From Nakamurella endophytica (GTDB lineage Bacteria; Actinomycetota; Actinomycetes; Mycobacteriales; Nakamurellaceae), in contig NZ_BMNA01000009.1 of the NCBI RefSeq assembly GCF_014646215.1, forward strand, positions 1-64,000: a stretch of DNA of 64,000 nt. Direction: 5' to 3'. This document shows, piece after piece, positions 1 through 7,803 of this stretch; the stretch's first letter is position 1; each line of letters opens with the position of its first letter. Both the position numbers and the translations under genes were made by a program. The notes below the pieces were generated by a model. It was given only the letters and a program-made list of their open reading frames with translations. It ran no database searches and was not told where the DNA came from.

Positions 1-74
1 TTCCCCAACCCCGCAGATCACACCGTGTCGCTACACAACCTCAACCAACCTCCCTGGGCAGTACAGCTAGCGCT

Positions 75-275
75 GTGCTAAGCAGCGGCTCGGCGTCGCC
101 GGCGGCGAAGTCGGCCGCAGCGAGCGTGCTCGCGCAGACGGGTACCCGGGACCAGACCGGGGCACGAGCTGCGTCGAACGCCGCCCGCACGCTGTCGTCG
201 CCAACCGCGACGAAAGCGCAGCGGTCGGCGGCCGGCAGCGCGCTGTCGCAGACGCCGTCCCGGAAGAGCCGCTAG
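75..275 (+). CDS. Small Ala/Ser-rich repeat protein, possibly 5'-truncated by the window edge
   Basis: A 66-residue protein made of two related segments, each ending in a motif like AAASVLAQT (near residue 15) or AAGSALSQT (near residue 53), separated by a Gly/Thr/Arg linker. Short proteins of this kind, with repeated AASxAL and SAxGSALSQ motifs, are widespread hypothetical proteins of unknown function. The GTG at 75 is only one possible start: the frame has no stop back to the window edge, and the residues just upstream (ending GSTASAV) fit the same repeat style, so the gene may begin outside the window. It lies about 160 bp upstream of the CBASS-like operon on the same strand, and nothing links them functionally. 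Confidence 0.5.
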   Translation: MLSSGSASPAAKSAAASVLAQTGTRDQTGARAASNAARTLSSPTATKAQRSAAGSALSQTPSRKSR

Positions 276-437
276 CTCCTCCGTCGTCGCCGTCGGGACC
301 GCCGGCCAGGACCTGCGCCGCAGGCTGGCGGTCCCCACGGTCGTCCGAGTCACTCGCGTGCCGTCATGCCGCGCGAGGTTCGCCGTGCCCCAGGTCGTGT
401 TCTCGGCCTGCCCCACCTCACAGAAAGGGTCACTGCC

Positions 438-1460
438 GTGACCGCAGCACCCAAGAGCGTCGCGTCCGCGTTCGAGACGTTCAACAGCAACATCAGCCTC
501 AATCCCGCCGACAGAGCCCGCGCTGAGCACCGACATCGCGACGTGGCGTCGGTGCTCGCCGATGCGCGTCTCGCGGCCAGCACGTTTCTCCAGGGCAGCT
601 TCGCCCGCAAGACGATGCGCAAGCCGCTCAAGGACGTCGACATCGTCGTCGTGCTGCCCGCGGAGATGGAGCCGCGCTGGAGGACTGCGAGCGGGGCGCG
701 CACCGTCCACGAGCTTTTCAAGGAACCCTTGCGTCGCCGCTACGGGGCGAAGATGAGCTTCGATCAGACCGCGCAAGCCGGCAAGGCGCTCCAGCTGTGT
801 TTCGACGACGTCGACTTTACCATCGACCTGGTCGCCGCGTTCGACACGGGCGACCCTAATTGGGTCGACATCGCCAACCGCCACGAAGGCCTGTGGGAGC
901 CGTCGAACATCCGCCAGCTGGTCCGTGTCGTCGCGGAGCGGAACCAGGCCACCGATGGGCGGTTCATCCACCAGGTGCGAATGGTCAAGGAGGCAGTCGC
1001 GCAGGACGACCGGCTGGATGGGCTCTGCGGCTTGGCGACCGAGTCGCTGACCTACGCCGCCGTCACGCAGAAGATGCCGCACTTACGGGCGGTGGCCGCC
1101 ACCCTGCGGTACGCGGCCACGGCCGTTGCCGGCCAGGTGCTCGACCCGACCGGCGTCGATGACCTGTCGGCGAAGTGGACGCCGCAGCAGCGAGCTGCGT
1201 GGGCTTACGCGTTGGACGTCGCCGCACGCAGGGCCGAGGAGGCGCTGCGCCTGGAGCGGGACGGGCAGTTCACGGATGCGATCGCGACCTGGTCGGCACT
1301 GCTCGGCGAGGACTTCCCGGACGCGCCCGCCGGGCAGAGCGCCGCGGACATGATCGCGGCCATGGCATCCGGCGGGACCGTCACCTCGACCGGCCGGGTC
1401 ACCTCGTCGGTCCACGGGGCCGGCGGCGGCCGCCCGGTGCGGGCATGGCGTACCCGCTGA
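438..1460 (+). CDS. CBASS CD-NTase (cGAS/DncV-like nucleotidyltransferase)
   Basis: Predicted to synthesise a cyclic oligonucleotide second messenger on phage infection. The 340-residue protein has the polymerase-beta-type nucleotidyltransferase signature: GSFARKT at residues 53-59, then KDVDIVVVLP with metal-binding Asp66 and Asp68, and a likely third acidic residue, Asp130, in FTIDLV. A helical C-terminal half and a flexible Gly/Ser-rich tail ending RPVRAWRTR follow. Start: the GTG at 438 has an AGAAAGGG ribosome site about 8 nt upstream; an ATG at 366 would add 24 unconvincing residues. The next gene overlaps its end by 16 bp, so the two are translationally coupled. In type II CBASS the cyclase is attached through its C-terminus by an E2-type enzyme, and such an enzyme is encoded immediately downstream. 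Family assignment is strong; clade and nucleotide product cannot be read from sequence alone. Confidence 0.85.
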   Translation: MTAAPKSVASAFETFNSNISLNPADRARAEHRHRDVASVLADARLAASTFLQGSFARKTMRKPLKDVDIVVVLPAEMEPRWRTASGARTVHELFKEPLRRRYGAKMSFDQTAQAGKALQLCFDDVDFTIDLVAAFDTGDPNWVDIANRHEGLWEPSNIRQLVRVVAERNQATDGRFIHQVRMVKEAVAQDDRLDGLCGLATESLTYAAVTQKMPHLRAVAATLRYAATAVAGQVLDPTGVDDLSAKWTPQQRAAWAYALDVAARRAEEALRLERDGQFTDAIATWSALLGEDFPDAPAGQSAADMIAAMASGGTVTSTGRVTSSVHGAGGGRPVRAWRTR

Positions 1461-1966
1461 GCGCGGTGCTCGCCGAACCTGGCACGGCGGCGCGCAACAT
1501 CGAACACGACGGCATCGTGTTCGGCGTGCGCGCCGCCACCGGGCGCGCGACCCCCTATGGAGCCGCCATCCTCGAGCTGACGATGGAGCCGCAGGAGGCG
1601 TTGCGGGCCGAGGGCTACCAGCCCGAACGGGTCCGTGTCGTGGTGCTCCCTGACGAGCGCACCTTCGCCTACGTGCTGTCCGGGCGCGGGCGGCAGTTTA
1701 AGCACCGCAACCCCGCGCCGAGCCGCAGCCTGTGCTTGTTCTACGACAAGGACGACCCGGCGCTGCGATGGCTGCCGTCCGACGGGCTGGCCGAGTACCT
1801 CACCATCGTGCGCAGGCACCTGGTGTTCGAGGAGGTGTGGCGGCGCACCGGTAGCTGGCCGTGCGAGGACACGCCGCACGGCTCCGCGCCGCAGGGCGGC
1901 GCGCATCCGGTGTGCACCCCGCAGATGCGAGCTCTCGCGCGGGACTGGGCACGGTGGGCGGCATGA
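1445..1966 (+). CDS. Stand-alone E2-like (UBC-fold) conjugation protein of short type II CBASS
   Basis: A 173-residue protein whose central and C-terminal parts match the prokaryotic E2 pattern: RSLCLFY (Cys97), then Trp109, then a region reading IVRRHLVFEEVWRRTGSWP, then PHG at 144-146. In ubiquitin E2s and in the E2 domain of Cap2, the Cys in the 'xCL' strand followed by W is the thioester residue, so Cys97 is the likely catalytic residue. Cys140 is a second, less likely candidate. There is no E1 (ThiF) domain and no JAB peptidase gene nearby, which matches 'short' type II CBASS operons where an E2 alone primes the cyclase. The ATG at 1445 overlaps the cyclase stop by 16 bp, and the stop overlaps the next start as ATGA. 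Homology is recognised from motifs, not from a search. Confidence 0.72.
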   Translation: MAYPLSAVLAEPGTAARNIEHDGIVFGVRAATGRATPYGAAILELTMEPQEALRAEGYQPERVRVVVLPDERTFAYVLSGRGRQFKHRNPAPSRSLCLFYDKDDPALRWLPSDGLAEYLTIVRRHLVFEEVWRRTGSWPCEDTPHGSAPQGGAHPVCTPQMRALARDWARWAA

Positions 1967-2583
1967 GCGCGCTGGTCCTCGCCTCCGGGTCCTCCTCCGG
2001 TGCGCTCACGGTGACCGTCGTGACGGCGGTCCTCGGCTCGAGCGTTGTCGCCGGGCTGCTGACCGCCTTCCTGACCGGCCTGCGCGGCTTGGCCACGGCG
2101 CGGCGTGACCAGTACGCGGCTGCCATCGAATCCCTCGTCGCGTGGGCGGAGTACCCGTACCGGGTCCGTCGCCGGGTCGATGACGCGCCGGAGACGCTGA
2201 GCCGGCTGGCCGGCCTGGGGAGTGACCTCCAGGAAAGCGTCTCGCGGCACCGCGCGTGGGTCGGGGCGGAGAGCCCGGCAGTTGGTGAGGAACTCGGAAG
2301 GGCCATCGAGGCCCTCCGGTCGCGGATCGGGCCGGCTATCGCTGAGGCGTGGCGTTCGGGTCCGGTGACCTCGGCGGCCGAGATGATCGTGGCGCCGTTC
2401 GGGCCGGGTGACCTGAGTCCGGGACTGGACCGGCTCCACTCGGCGATCAAGTGGCGCTTTGGGCTGCGGCGCGTCGTCCCGAACTGGTTCGTCCGCTGGC
2501 GGCTGACCTCGGCAGGACAGCTGACCCTGCCGCCGAGCCCCGGCCCGGCTCCGTCAACCGCGCCCAGTGGCGGTCCTGTCTGA
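1963..2583 (+). CDS. Small one-pass membrane protein, candidate CBASS effector
   Basis: A 206-residue protein starting at an ATG that overlaps the E2-like gene stop (ATGA), so it is the third gene of one tightly coupled operon. Residues about 14-40 form one hydrophobic membrane segment (from ALTVTVV to LLTAFLT). A basic stretch (LRGLATARR) and a helical soluble domain of about 140 residues follow, with a W-A-E-Y-P-Y-R-V-R-R-R segment near residue 61, and then a Pro/Ser-rich tail. No nuclease, phospholipase, SAVED or TIR motif is visible. In CBASS operons the remaining gene usually encodes the effector, and many effectors are transmembrane proteins that disrupt the inner membrane. I infer that role from context only; an accessory or sensor role is also possible. 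Confidence 0.6.
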   Translation: MSALVLASGSSSGALTVTVVTAVLGSSVVAGLLTAFLTGLRGLATARRDQYAAAIESLVAWAEYPYRVRRRVDDAPETLSRLAGLGSDLQESVSRHRAWVGAESPAVGEELGRAIEALRSRIGPAIAEAWRSGPVTSAAEMIVAPFGPGDLSPGLDRLHSAIKWRFGLRRVVPNWFVRWRLTSAGQLTLPPSPGPAPSTAPSGGPV

Positions 2584-2776
2584 CGTCGTCGGCAAAGTCG
2601 CTCGCCGGCGCCACGTGCGTGGAGCTTCGCCCACGTGGCGCCGTCAGCCCCGCCGACCACCGTCACCAACGTCATGACCAAGTACAGCTAGAACGCAAGC
2701 TCGAACGGTACGAAGCCGAGGCCCACAAGTTCCGTAGTAGTGACCGGGGTACCGGGCAGTGGCGCGCTCACCTGGC

Positions 2777-3180
2777 TCACGGCTGCGCTCGACGCCAGCG
2801 GATAGGTCGTTCGTCAGGAACGCGCTCGAGCTGGCCGTGGCCTTCCGGTCCGGCCGAGGTGTTGTGCGCGTTCTGCTGCCGGAGCCCCAGTGACCGCGCC
2901 ACCTCAGATGCGGAGAGTCCGTGGACGCTGTCGAATCCACCGAGCGCCAAGACGGCCTGCTGGCGAGGCCCGAAGCGCCGGGAGAGGATCGGACCCGACG
3001 CGGTGATGACTCCGCCTCCTTCGCAGCGTCAAGGGCGGCGGGCGGTTCCGGAACGTCGGCGGAGTGGATGTCCCGGAGTGGCGTGCTGAGCGTGGCGGCT
3101 ACCCGGGACAGCCCCGCGAGCGCCTCGGCCCACCCGAGGCGCAGCGCTTCCTCGTCCTTCGGCCGATTCACTAAGTTCAC
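2777..3180 (-). pseudogene. Frameshifted winged-helix DNA-binding protein remnant
   Basis: Two open segments on the minus strand read as one broken gene. From the GTG at 3180, about 57 codons give an acidic helical stretch containing NRPKDEEALRLGWAEAL. After a net frame change near 3010, 77 codons run to a stop at 2777-2779. This second part contains RRFGPRQQAVLAL, then LSASEVARSLGLRQQNAHNT, then GQLERVPDERPIRWRRA, the order expected of recognition helix and wing in a winged helix-turn-helix. The second segment has no start codon of its own, although AAGGAGG precedes it. The gene may be a decayed regulator next to the defence operon, or a real gene with an unusual start or a sequencing error. 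Confidence 0.42.
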
Positions 3181-3373
3181 CAGAGTGCCGTCGGCGACTG
3201 AGGCGAGCCCAGCAAGTCTGCAAGTCGTGTCCGGTTAGTTCTCGGACGGACATTCGGATGACCGTTGCCAGCTGAGGTCGACGCCGAGGGATGTCACCGG
3301 ACCGCTCACCGGTGGCACTCCCCGGTGGCCACCATCACCGCAGTGGCCCGGAGATCCGGCGGCCTCGACGTGT

Positions 3374-3389
3374 CCCCGCCGAGGCGGGG
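3374..3389 (-). terminator. Possible stem-loop downstream of the DUF2254 gene
   Basis: CCCCGC, a 4-nt loop (CGAG) and GCGGGG form a 6-bp perfect GC stem about 105 bp beyond the DUF2254 stop. There is no U-run, which is common in high-GC actinobacteria. The stem is short, so the call is tentative. Confidence 0.3.
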
Positions 3390-3493
3390 AGGGGCCTCGT
3401 GTGGCGGGGCTCGGCCGCAGACGGTCCGGCGGCGACGGATGCTCGTCCGTCGGACGCGGACGCGGACGGACCCTGCTCGTCACGACGATGGCG

Positions 3494-4750
3494 TCACCGG
3501 TCGACGGTGACGTCCGTGCCTGCGCCCAGGCCCTGGACATCCGGAACGAGCCGGATCGCCTCGTCATCGACGCGGTCGAGCAGCCGGGCACGCTGCCGCT
3601 CCAGTGGTGCGCGGCGCTCCGCCGGCGCGACGGCGACGAGGTCGTCGAGCGCGGCAAGCAGGCGGCGCGCGACGAGTGGCGACGATTTCGACAGCTCGAC
3701 GAGCTCGTCGAACGCGATCGCGACGTAGCCGTGCCATGCCACCTCGCGGGTGACGAGCCGCAGCACACCGTCCGCATCGTGGTGGAGCCCGTCCGGCAGC
3801 CGTCGCACGCACAGCTGTCGCAGTGCGTCGTGCAGCCGATCGATGGCCTGCACGGCAGTGACCGGGTCGTCGTACGGACTGGAAGCGATGCCGCGCTCGG
3901 CGATGTCGACGAGCTTTCGGAGCCCGTAGGACGCGTCACCGATGTGGCTGCGCTCGTTGTCCAGCAGGACTGCGCGGCGCACCAGGCGCCGATCGGGCGC
4001 GGTGCCCTTCCGGCTGCGGAGGAGCGGGGCGTCGCGAGGCACGAAGTCTCCCATCCTCACCAGCATCTCGAAGCAGTCGTCCCCGCGCCTGGCCGCATCC
4101 ACCAGAGCGGCGGAGTCCACGACGACGACCACCCCCGCATCCCCGGACACCACCGTCGCGCTGTCCTGGAGCACCGGGTGCTCGACCGCGAACAGTCGGT
4201 CGATCTCCGCGCGCAGATTGTCCCCCACCAGGTCGATGAGCCCGGCGACCCGGAGCGACTGGCCCGCGACATGCACGTACCGGACCAGCGCGACCAGGCT
4301 GGCGAGCAGCAGCAGGTATGCGGCCGCGACCGTCACGGTCGGAACCTGGTGGCCGGGGTCCGCCTGGTCGTCGACCTTCGCGACGGTGACCATGCAGAAC
4401 AGGAATGTCGCGGCGAACAAGCCGTGCGCCAACTGGCTGCGCCGGTCGGCCAGCAGCGCACGGACGATGCGGGGGGAGAACTGCTGCATCGCCAGCTGGA
4501 CGCCGAGCGTCATCACGGTCAGCACGATGGTCGTGAGGGTGAGCATCGCCGACGCCGCGGTGCTCAGGACGGTCTGTACCGCGGTCGGCGTCCCGAGCAC
4601 CGAGGTCGGGAGCAGGTCGTAGCCCACCGCGCCGTCCACGACGAGCAGGACGGCTGCCGCCACGGCGCCGGCGGCGATACAGGCCATCGGGACCAGCCAC
4701 AGACTGTTGGCCCGCCAGCGGTGCTCCAGCGTCGGCCGTCGCGAGATCAC
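3494..4750 (-). CDS. DUF2254 family integral membrane protein
   Basis: A 418-residue predicted inner-membrane protein of the DUF2254 family, whose function is unknown. The N-terminal part has about four hydrophobic segments: one near LVPMACIAAGAVAAAVLLVV, one in the TLTTIVLTVMTLGVQLA block, one near HGLFAATFLFCMVTVAKV, and one near VAAAYLLLLASLVALVRYV. The signature YxxFSPRxV appears as MQQFSPRIVRALL. The C-terminal 220 residues are soluble and contain a conserved DDPVTAVQAIDRLHDALRQL stretch. I chose the GTG at 4750 because DUF2254 proteins begin shortly before the first membrane segment; the frame stays open to 5077, but that extension is Arg/Pro-rich, overlaps the decayed gene upstream and does not resemble the family. 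Confidence 0.8.
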   Translation of the reverse strand: MISRRPTLEHRWRANSLWLVPMACIAAGAVAAAVLLVVDGAVGYDLLPTSVLGTPTAVQTVLSTAASAMLTLTTIVLTVMTLGVQLAMQQFSPRIVRALLADRRSQLAHGLFAATFLFCMVTVAKVDDQADPGHQVPTVTVAAAYLLLLASLVALVRYVHVAGQSLRVAGLIDLVGDNLRAEIDRLFAVEHPVLQDSATVVSGDAGVVVVVDSAALVDAARRGDDCFEMLVRMGDFVPRDAPLLRSRKGTAPDRRLVRRAVLLDNERSHIGDASYGLRKLVDIAERGIASSPYDDPVTAVQAIDRLHDALRQLCVRRLPDGLHHDADGVLRLVTREVAWHGYVAIAFDELVELSKSSPLVARRLLAALDDLVAVAPAERRAPLERQRARLLDRVDDEAIRLVPDVQGLGAGTDVTVDR

Positions 4751-4974
4751 GGCCGTGGCCACCGCGGGTCGGCAGCCCGACCCGTCCTGCCGCGGATGCC
4801 GCTCGATCCCGCCGACCCGCAACCCGCCGCTGTCGCCGGCCGCGGCGGAGAAGGGCGCCGGCAGCTGGGTCGTAGCGTCCCACCTGCGGCCGGCCCCGAC
4901 CCGGTGGTGCACACCGGGCGACGGCCACTGCCGCCGCTGACGGCCGGATGCCGGCCCGGGCGCGGTATCCCGAC

Positions 4975-5415
4975 GACTGCGCCCGTGGTGACCAGGCCCG
5001 TGCGGCCGCCGGGCCAGGACATCAGCCGGCCCTCGCGGACCGGGTCGGCTCCCATCGGGGTCCGCCGTCCGTGACACATTGAAGCGACCGGCTTCCGGGC
5101 GACGAGGTCGCGCACGGAGCGCACCACGGCGGGCTTCCCGCGCGGCCGGCCGGTGTCGACCGTGCAGCCCGGCAGCACCACCGCGTCGACGTCGACCGGC
5201 GACACGTCGATCGAGCCGTCGACGGCGCAGGTGTCGGCGCCCTCCGGATCCGGGTCATCAGGCGAGATGTGGCCCGGGTGGATCGAGAAGAACGGCGTCC
5301 CGGTCCCGACCCCGTCGAGCGCGCGGCGCGGCTGCACCCGCTCCACCCGCGCCCTCCGCTGCACCCGGTCGGCGGCCAGGAGTGCGGCCTGTCGCCCGGT
5401 CAGCCCGCCGGCCAC
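4975..5415 (-). pseudogene. Decayed PfpI/DJ-1 family gene
   Basis: Reading the minus strand from 5415 gives about 147 residues that follow the DJ-1/PfpI fold in order: a PRRALDG helix, then SIHPGHISPDD, then AVDGSIDVSPVDVDAVVLPG, then VRDLVARKPVASMCHG with the nucleophile-elbow Cys114 retained, then LMSWPGGRTGLVTTGA. The glycine-rich first strand of the family is scrambled, small in-frame gaps occur, and after TTGAVV the expected C-terminal block disappears into Arg/Pro-rich sequence that runs into the DUF2254 gene. Intact family members act as deglycase, chaperone or protease-like stress proteins. Loss of the C-terminus argues for a pseudogene. Confidence 0.55.
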
Positions 5416-5502
5416 GTCAGCCCGCCGGCCATGTCAGTTCGCCGGCCCGGTCAGCCCGCCGGCCACGTCAGCCCGCCGGCCACGTCAGCCCGCCGGCCAC
5501 GT
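5401..5502. repeat. Six tandem 17-bp repeats between minus-strand genes
   Basis: Six consecutive 17-bp units (consensus CAGCCCGCCGGCCACGT) start at 5401, 5418, 5435, 5452, 5469 and 5486. Units 1, 4, 5 and 6 are identical; unit 2 has one change and unit 3 has several. Each unit contains CCGCCGG and GCCGGC self-complementary cores. The period is not a multiple of three and the stop codon of the 5502-6656 dehydrogenase abuts the last unit, so the array is non-coding. Confidence 0.9.
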
Positions 5503-6656
5503 CAGGCACCGGCCATCGCCGGCTTGAGGACGACCTTGGTCCAGCCGTCGTCGCGGGCGTCGAAGTGCTGGTAGGCCTCCGGTGCCTGGTCGAGGGGCAG
5601 CTCGTGGCTGACGATGAAGGACGGTTCGGCTCTGCCGGCGGCGATGAGGTCGCGCAGCTGTCGGTTGTACCGCTTGATCGGTGCCTGGCCGCTGCCGATG
5701 TGCTGGCCCTTGAACCAGAACATGCCGAAGTCGAAGGCAACCTGGCCGTTGCGGGCGAGTTCGTCGGAGGCGCCGGGGTCCTGGGGCACGAACACGCCGA
5801 TCGCGCCGATCCGCCCGGTGAACCGCACTGAGTTCACCAGCTTGTTGAGGGTGTCGTTGGGGTGTTCGTTGCCGTCGGGGTCGTGCGCCTGGTAGCCGAC
5901 GCACTCGCAGCCGTTGTCGGCGCCCAGGCCCATGGTCTGGTCGAGGACGGCCTGGACGGGGTCGACCTTGGAGTCGTCGATGGCGATGGCGCCGATGGAT
6001 TCGGCCAGCCGGAGCCGGTCGGGGTGCCGGTCGACGACCATCACCTTGCCGGCGCCGCGGAGGGTGGCAGACAGGGCGGCCATCAGCCCGACGGGTCCGG
6101 CGCCGTAGATGACGGTCTGGTCGCCGGGTGAGACGCCGGCCAGCTCGGTGGCGTGGTAGCCGGTGGGGAAGATGTCGGCCAGCATCACGTAGTCGCTGGC
6201 CCGCTCGTCGGCGTCCTCACCCAGGCGCAGGCAGTTGAAATCGCCCCACGGCACCCGCAGCAGCTCGGCCTGCCCGCCGGGCCAGGGACCCATGTCGGCG
6301 AAACCGTAAGCGGCGCCTGCCATGTGCGGTTCCGGTTGAGCGGTCAGGCAGTAGTTGGTCAGTCCGCGCTCGCAGTTCTTGCAGTGTCCGCAGGCCACGT
6401 TGAACGGCAGCACGACCCGGTCGCCGACCTGCACCTTGTCCACGCCGTCGCCGACCTCGACGACCTCGCCCATGTTCTCGTGCCCGAACCACCGACCTGG
6501 CTCGAAATCGGTCCGACCCTCGTACATGTGCAGATCCGAGCCGCAGATGTTCGTGGTCGTGATCCGCACCAACACATCCGTCGGCCGCTCGACCCGGGCA
6601 TCCGGCACCTCCTGCACACTCACCCGACGCGGGCCCTCGTACACGACAGCTTTCAC
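5502..6656 (-). CDS. Zinc-dependent dehydrogenase, glutathione-independent formaldehyde dehydrogenase type
   Basis: A 384-residue medium-chain dehydrogenase. Catalytic zinc ligands are visible at Cys38 (NICGSDLH) and His59-Glu60 (FGHEN). Structural-zinc cysteines are at 89, 92, 95 and 103 (CGHCKNC and NYC). The Rossmann motif is YGAGPVGLMAA, followed by an acidic residue in VMVVDRHPDRL, which favours NAD. The long insert around QPEPHMAGAAYGFADMGP and the length fit the formaldehyde dismutase/dehydrogenase subgroup, which oxidises formaldehyde or other small aldehydes and alcohols without glutathione. The GTG at 6656 has AGGAGG 6 nt upstream. It is transcribed divergently from the 6850-8975 pair that encodes a related dehydrogenase, suggesting one aldehyde/alcohol stress locus. 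Exact substrate is inference. Confidence 0.82.
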   Translation of the reverse strand: MKAVVYEGPRRVSVQEVPDARVERPTDVLVRITTTNICGSDLHMYEGRTDFEPGRWFGHENMGEVVEVGDGVDKVQVGDRVVLPFNVACGHCKNCERGLTNYCLTAQPEPHMAGAAYGFADMGPWPGGQAELLRVPWGDFNCLRLGEDADERASDYVMLADIFPTGYHATELAGVSPGDQTVIYGAGPVGLMAALSATLRGAGKVMVVDRHPDRLRLAESIGAIAIDDSKVDPVQAVLDQTMGLGADNGCECVGYQAHDPDGNEHPNDTLNKLVNSVRFTGRIGAIGVFVPQDPGASDELARNGQVAFDFGMFWFKGQHIGSGQAPIKRYNRQLRDLIAAGRAEPSFIVSHELPLDQAPEAYQHFDARDDGWTKVVLKPAMAGA

Positions 6657-6849
6657 GGTGTGCCTCCTGGCGGAACGGTGAGGAGCGCGCCGGCCGAGCG
6701 CGGCGCGACGGACCGGTCGGACGACGGCTCCGGCCACCGCCCCACGCTGCTCCTCGGCGCGCCGCTGCGGAATCGGTCGTTCTGCCGATGGTGGCGGGCG
6801 TCGGGCGCCTGTTGGCTCACGTGGAACGGCCGCAGTGGAGGAGGCACGG

Positions 6850-7803
6850 ATGATCAACGGCACCGTCACGGTGCACCCGCGGGCCGACTCCTCGCTCCGG
6901 CACGATCCTGTGACCCGCGGTCTCGGCTGGGTCAGTGCGGCACTGGGAGTCGTGCAACTCCTCGCACCCGCAAGGTTCGCCCGGAACCTGGGAGTGGGCG
7001 ACGCGCCCCGTCACCGCCTGACCAGCACCCTGGTCGGGATCCGGGAGCTGGGCGTCGCGGGCGGGCTGCTGGGTCTGCCGCACCCGGCGTGGCTGTGGGC
7101 CAGGGTCGGCGGCGACGCCATGGACCTGAGCTTGCTGGTGCGGGCGCTGCACGACCACGACGGCCGCGGCCTGTCCCGCACGGTTGCCGGTACCGCCGCC
7201 ACCGTCGCCATCACGCTGACCGACCTGTACGCAGCAGTCACCCGTACGACGAGGAGGACGTCGATGGAACTGAGATCGACCACCACGGTGACCGGGACCC
7301 CGGACGAGGTCTACCGGTTCTGGAGCCGGCTCGATCGGCTGCCGACCTTCATGGCGCACCTCGAGGACGTCCGCATGACCGGTGAACGCCGGAGCCACTG
7401 GCGCGCGGCCGCCCCCTTCGGTCGCGACGTCGAGTGGGACGCCGAGACGACCCAGGACGTACCGGGGGAGCGCATTGCCTGGCGGTCACTGGACGGTGCC
7501 GACGTCCCGAACTCGGGCGAGGTGCGCTTCGTGCCCGCGCCCGGGGGACGCGGCACGGAACTGCACGTCACCCTGACCTACGACCTCCCCGGTGGTGCCG
7601 TCGGCAAGGCGGTGACCAAGTACTTCGGCGAGGAGCCCGCCCAACAGCTCGACGACGACCTGCGCCGGTTCAAGCAGGTCTTCGAGGTCGGCGAGGTCGT
7701 GCGCAGCGACGGCGCGCCCCACGGCAAGCGGGCCCGCAAGGAATTCCCGCAGCATCCCGCCCGCCCGCTCGACGACGACGAACGCAAGGAGGTCCTGGCG
7801 TGA
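6850..7803 (+). CDS. Membrane-anchored SRPBCC (polyketide cyclase/dehydrase-like) protein
   Basis: A 317-residue two-part protein. The N-terminal 125 residues contain several hydrophobic helices (GLGWVSAALGVVQLLAPARF and following), as in small DUF4267-like membrane domains. From about residue 138 (MELRSTTTVTGTPDEVYRFW) a SRPBCC/START-like ligand-binding domain follows, typical of the COG5637 group. That fold binds hydrophobic ligands, but the role in this subgroup is not established. The ATG at 6850 is preceded by GGAGGAGG; an upstream GTG at 6835 overlaps that site and is less likely. The stop overlaps the next gene as GTGA, so the pair is co-translated with a zinc dehydrogenase. Confidence 0.72.
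   Translation: MINGTVTVHPRADSSLRHDPVTRGLGWVSAALGVVQLLAPARFARNLGVGDAPRHRLTSTLVGIRELGVAGGLLGLPHPAWLWARVGGDAMDLSLLVRALHDHDGRGLSRTVAGTAATVAITLTDLYAAVTRTTRRTSMELRSTTTVTGTPDEVYRFWSRLDRLPTFMAHLEDVRMTGERRSHWRAAAPFGRDVEWDAETTQDVPGERIAWRSLDGADVPNSGEVRFVPAPGGRGTELHVTLTYDLPGGAVGKAVTKYFGEEPAQQLDDDLRRFKQVFEVGEVVRSDGAPHGKRARKEFPQHPARPLDDDERKEVLA

Noticed and set aside
1..3240. Prophage or integrative element boundary around the CBASS operon
   Set aside because: No integrase, attachment repeats, tRNA or transposase is visible inside the window; the left side is cut off, so an island cannot be shown.
3401..5074. Long plus-strand frame opposite DUF2254
   Set aside because: The minus strand carries a recognisable family with membrane helices; the plus translation matches nothing and has no ribosome site.
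5401..5502. CRISPR array
   Set aside because: The units are directly adjacent with no spacers and only 17 bp long; no cas genes are present.
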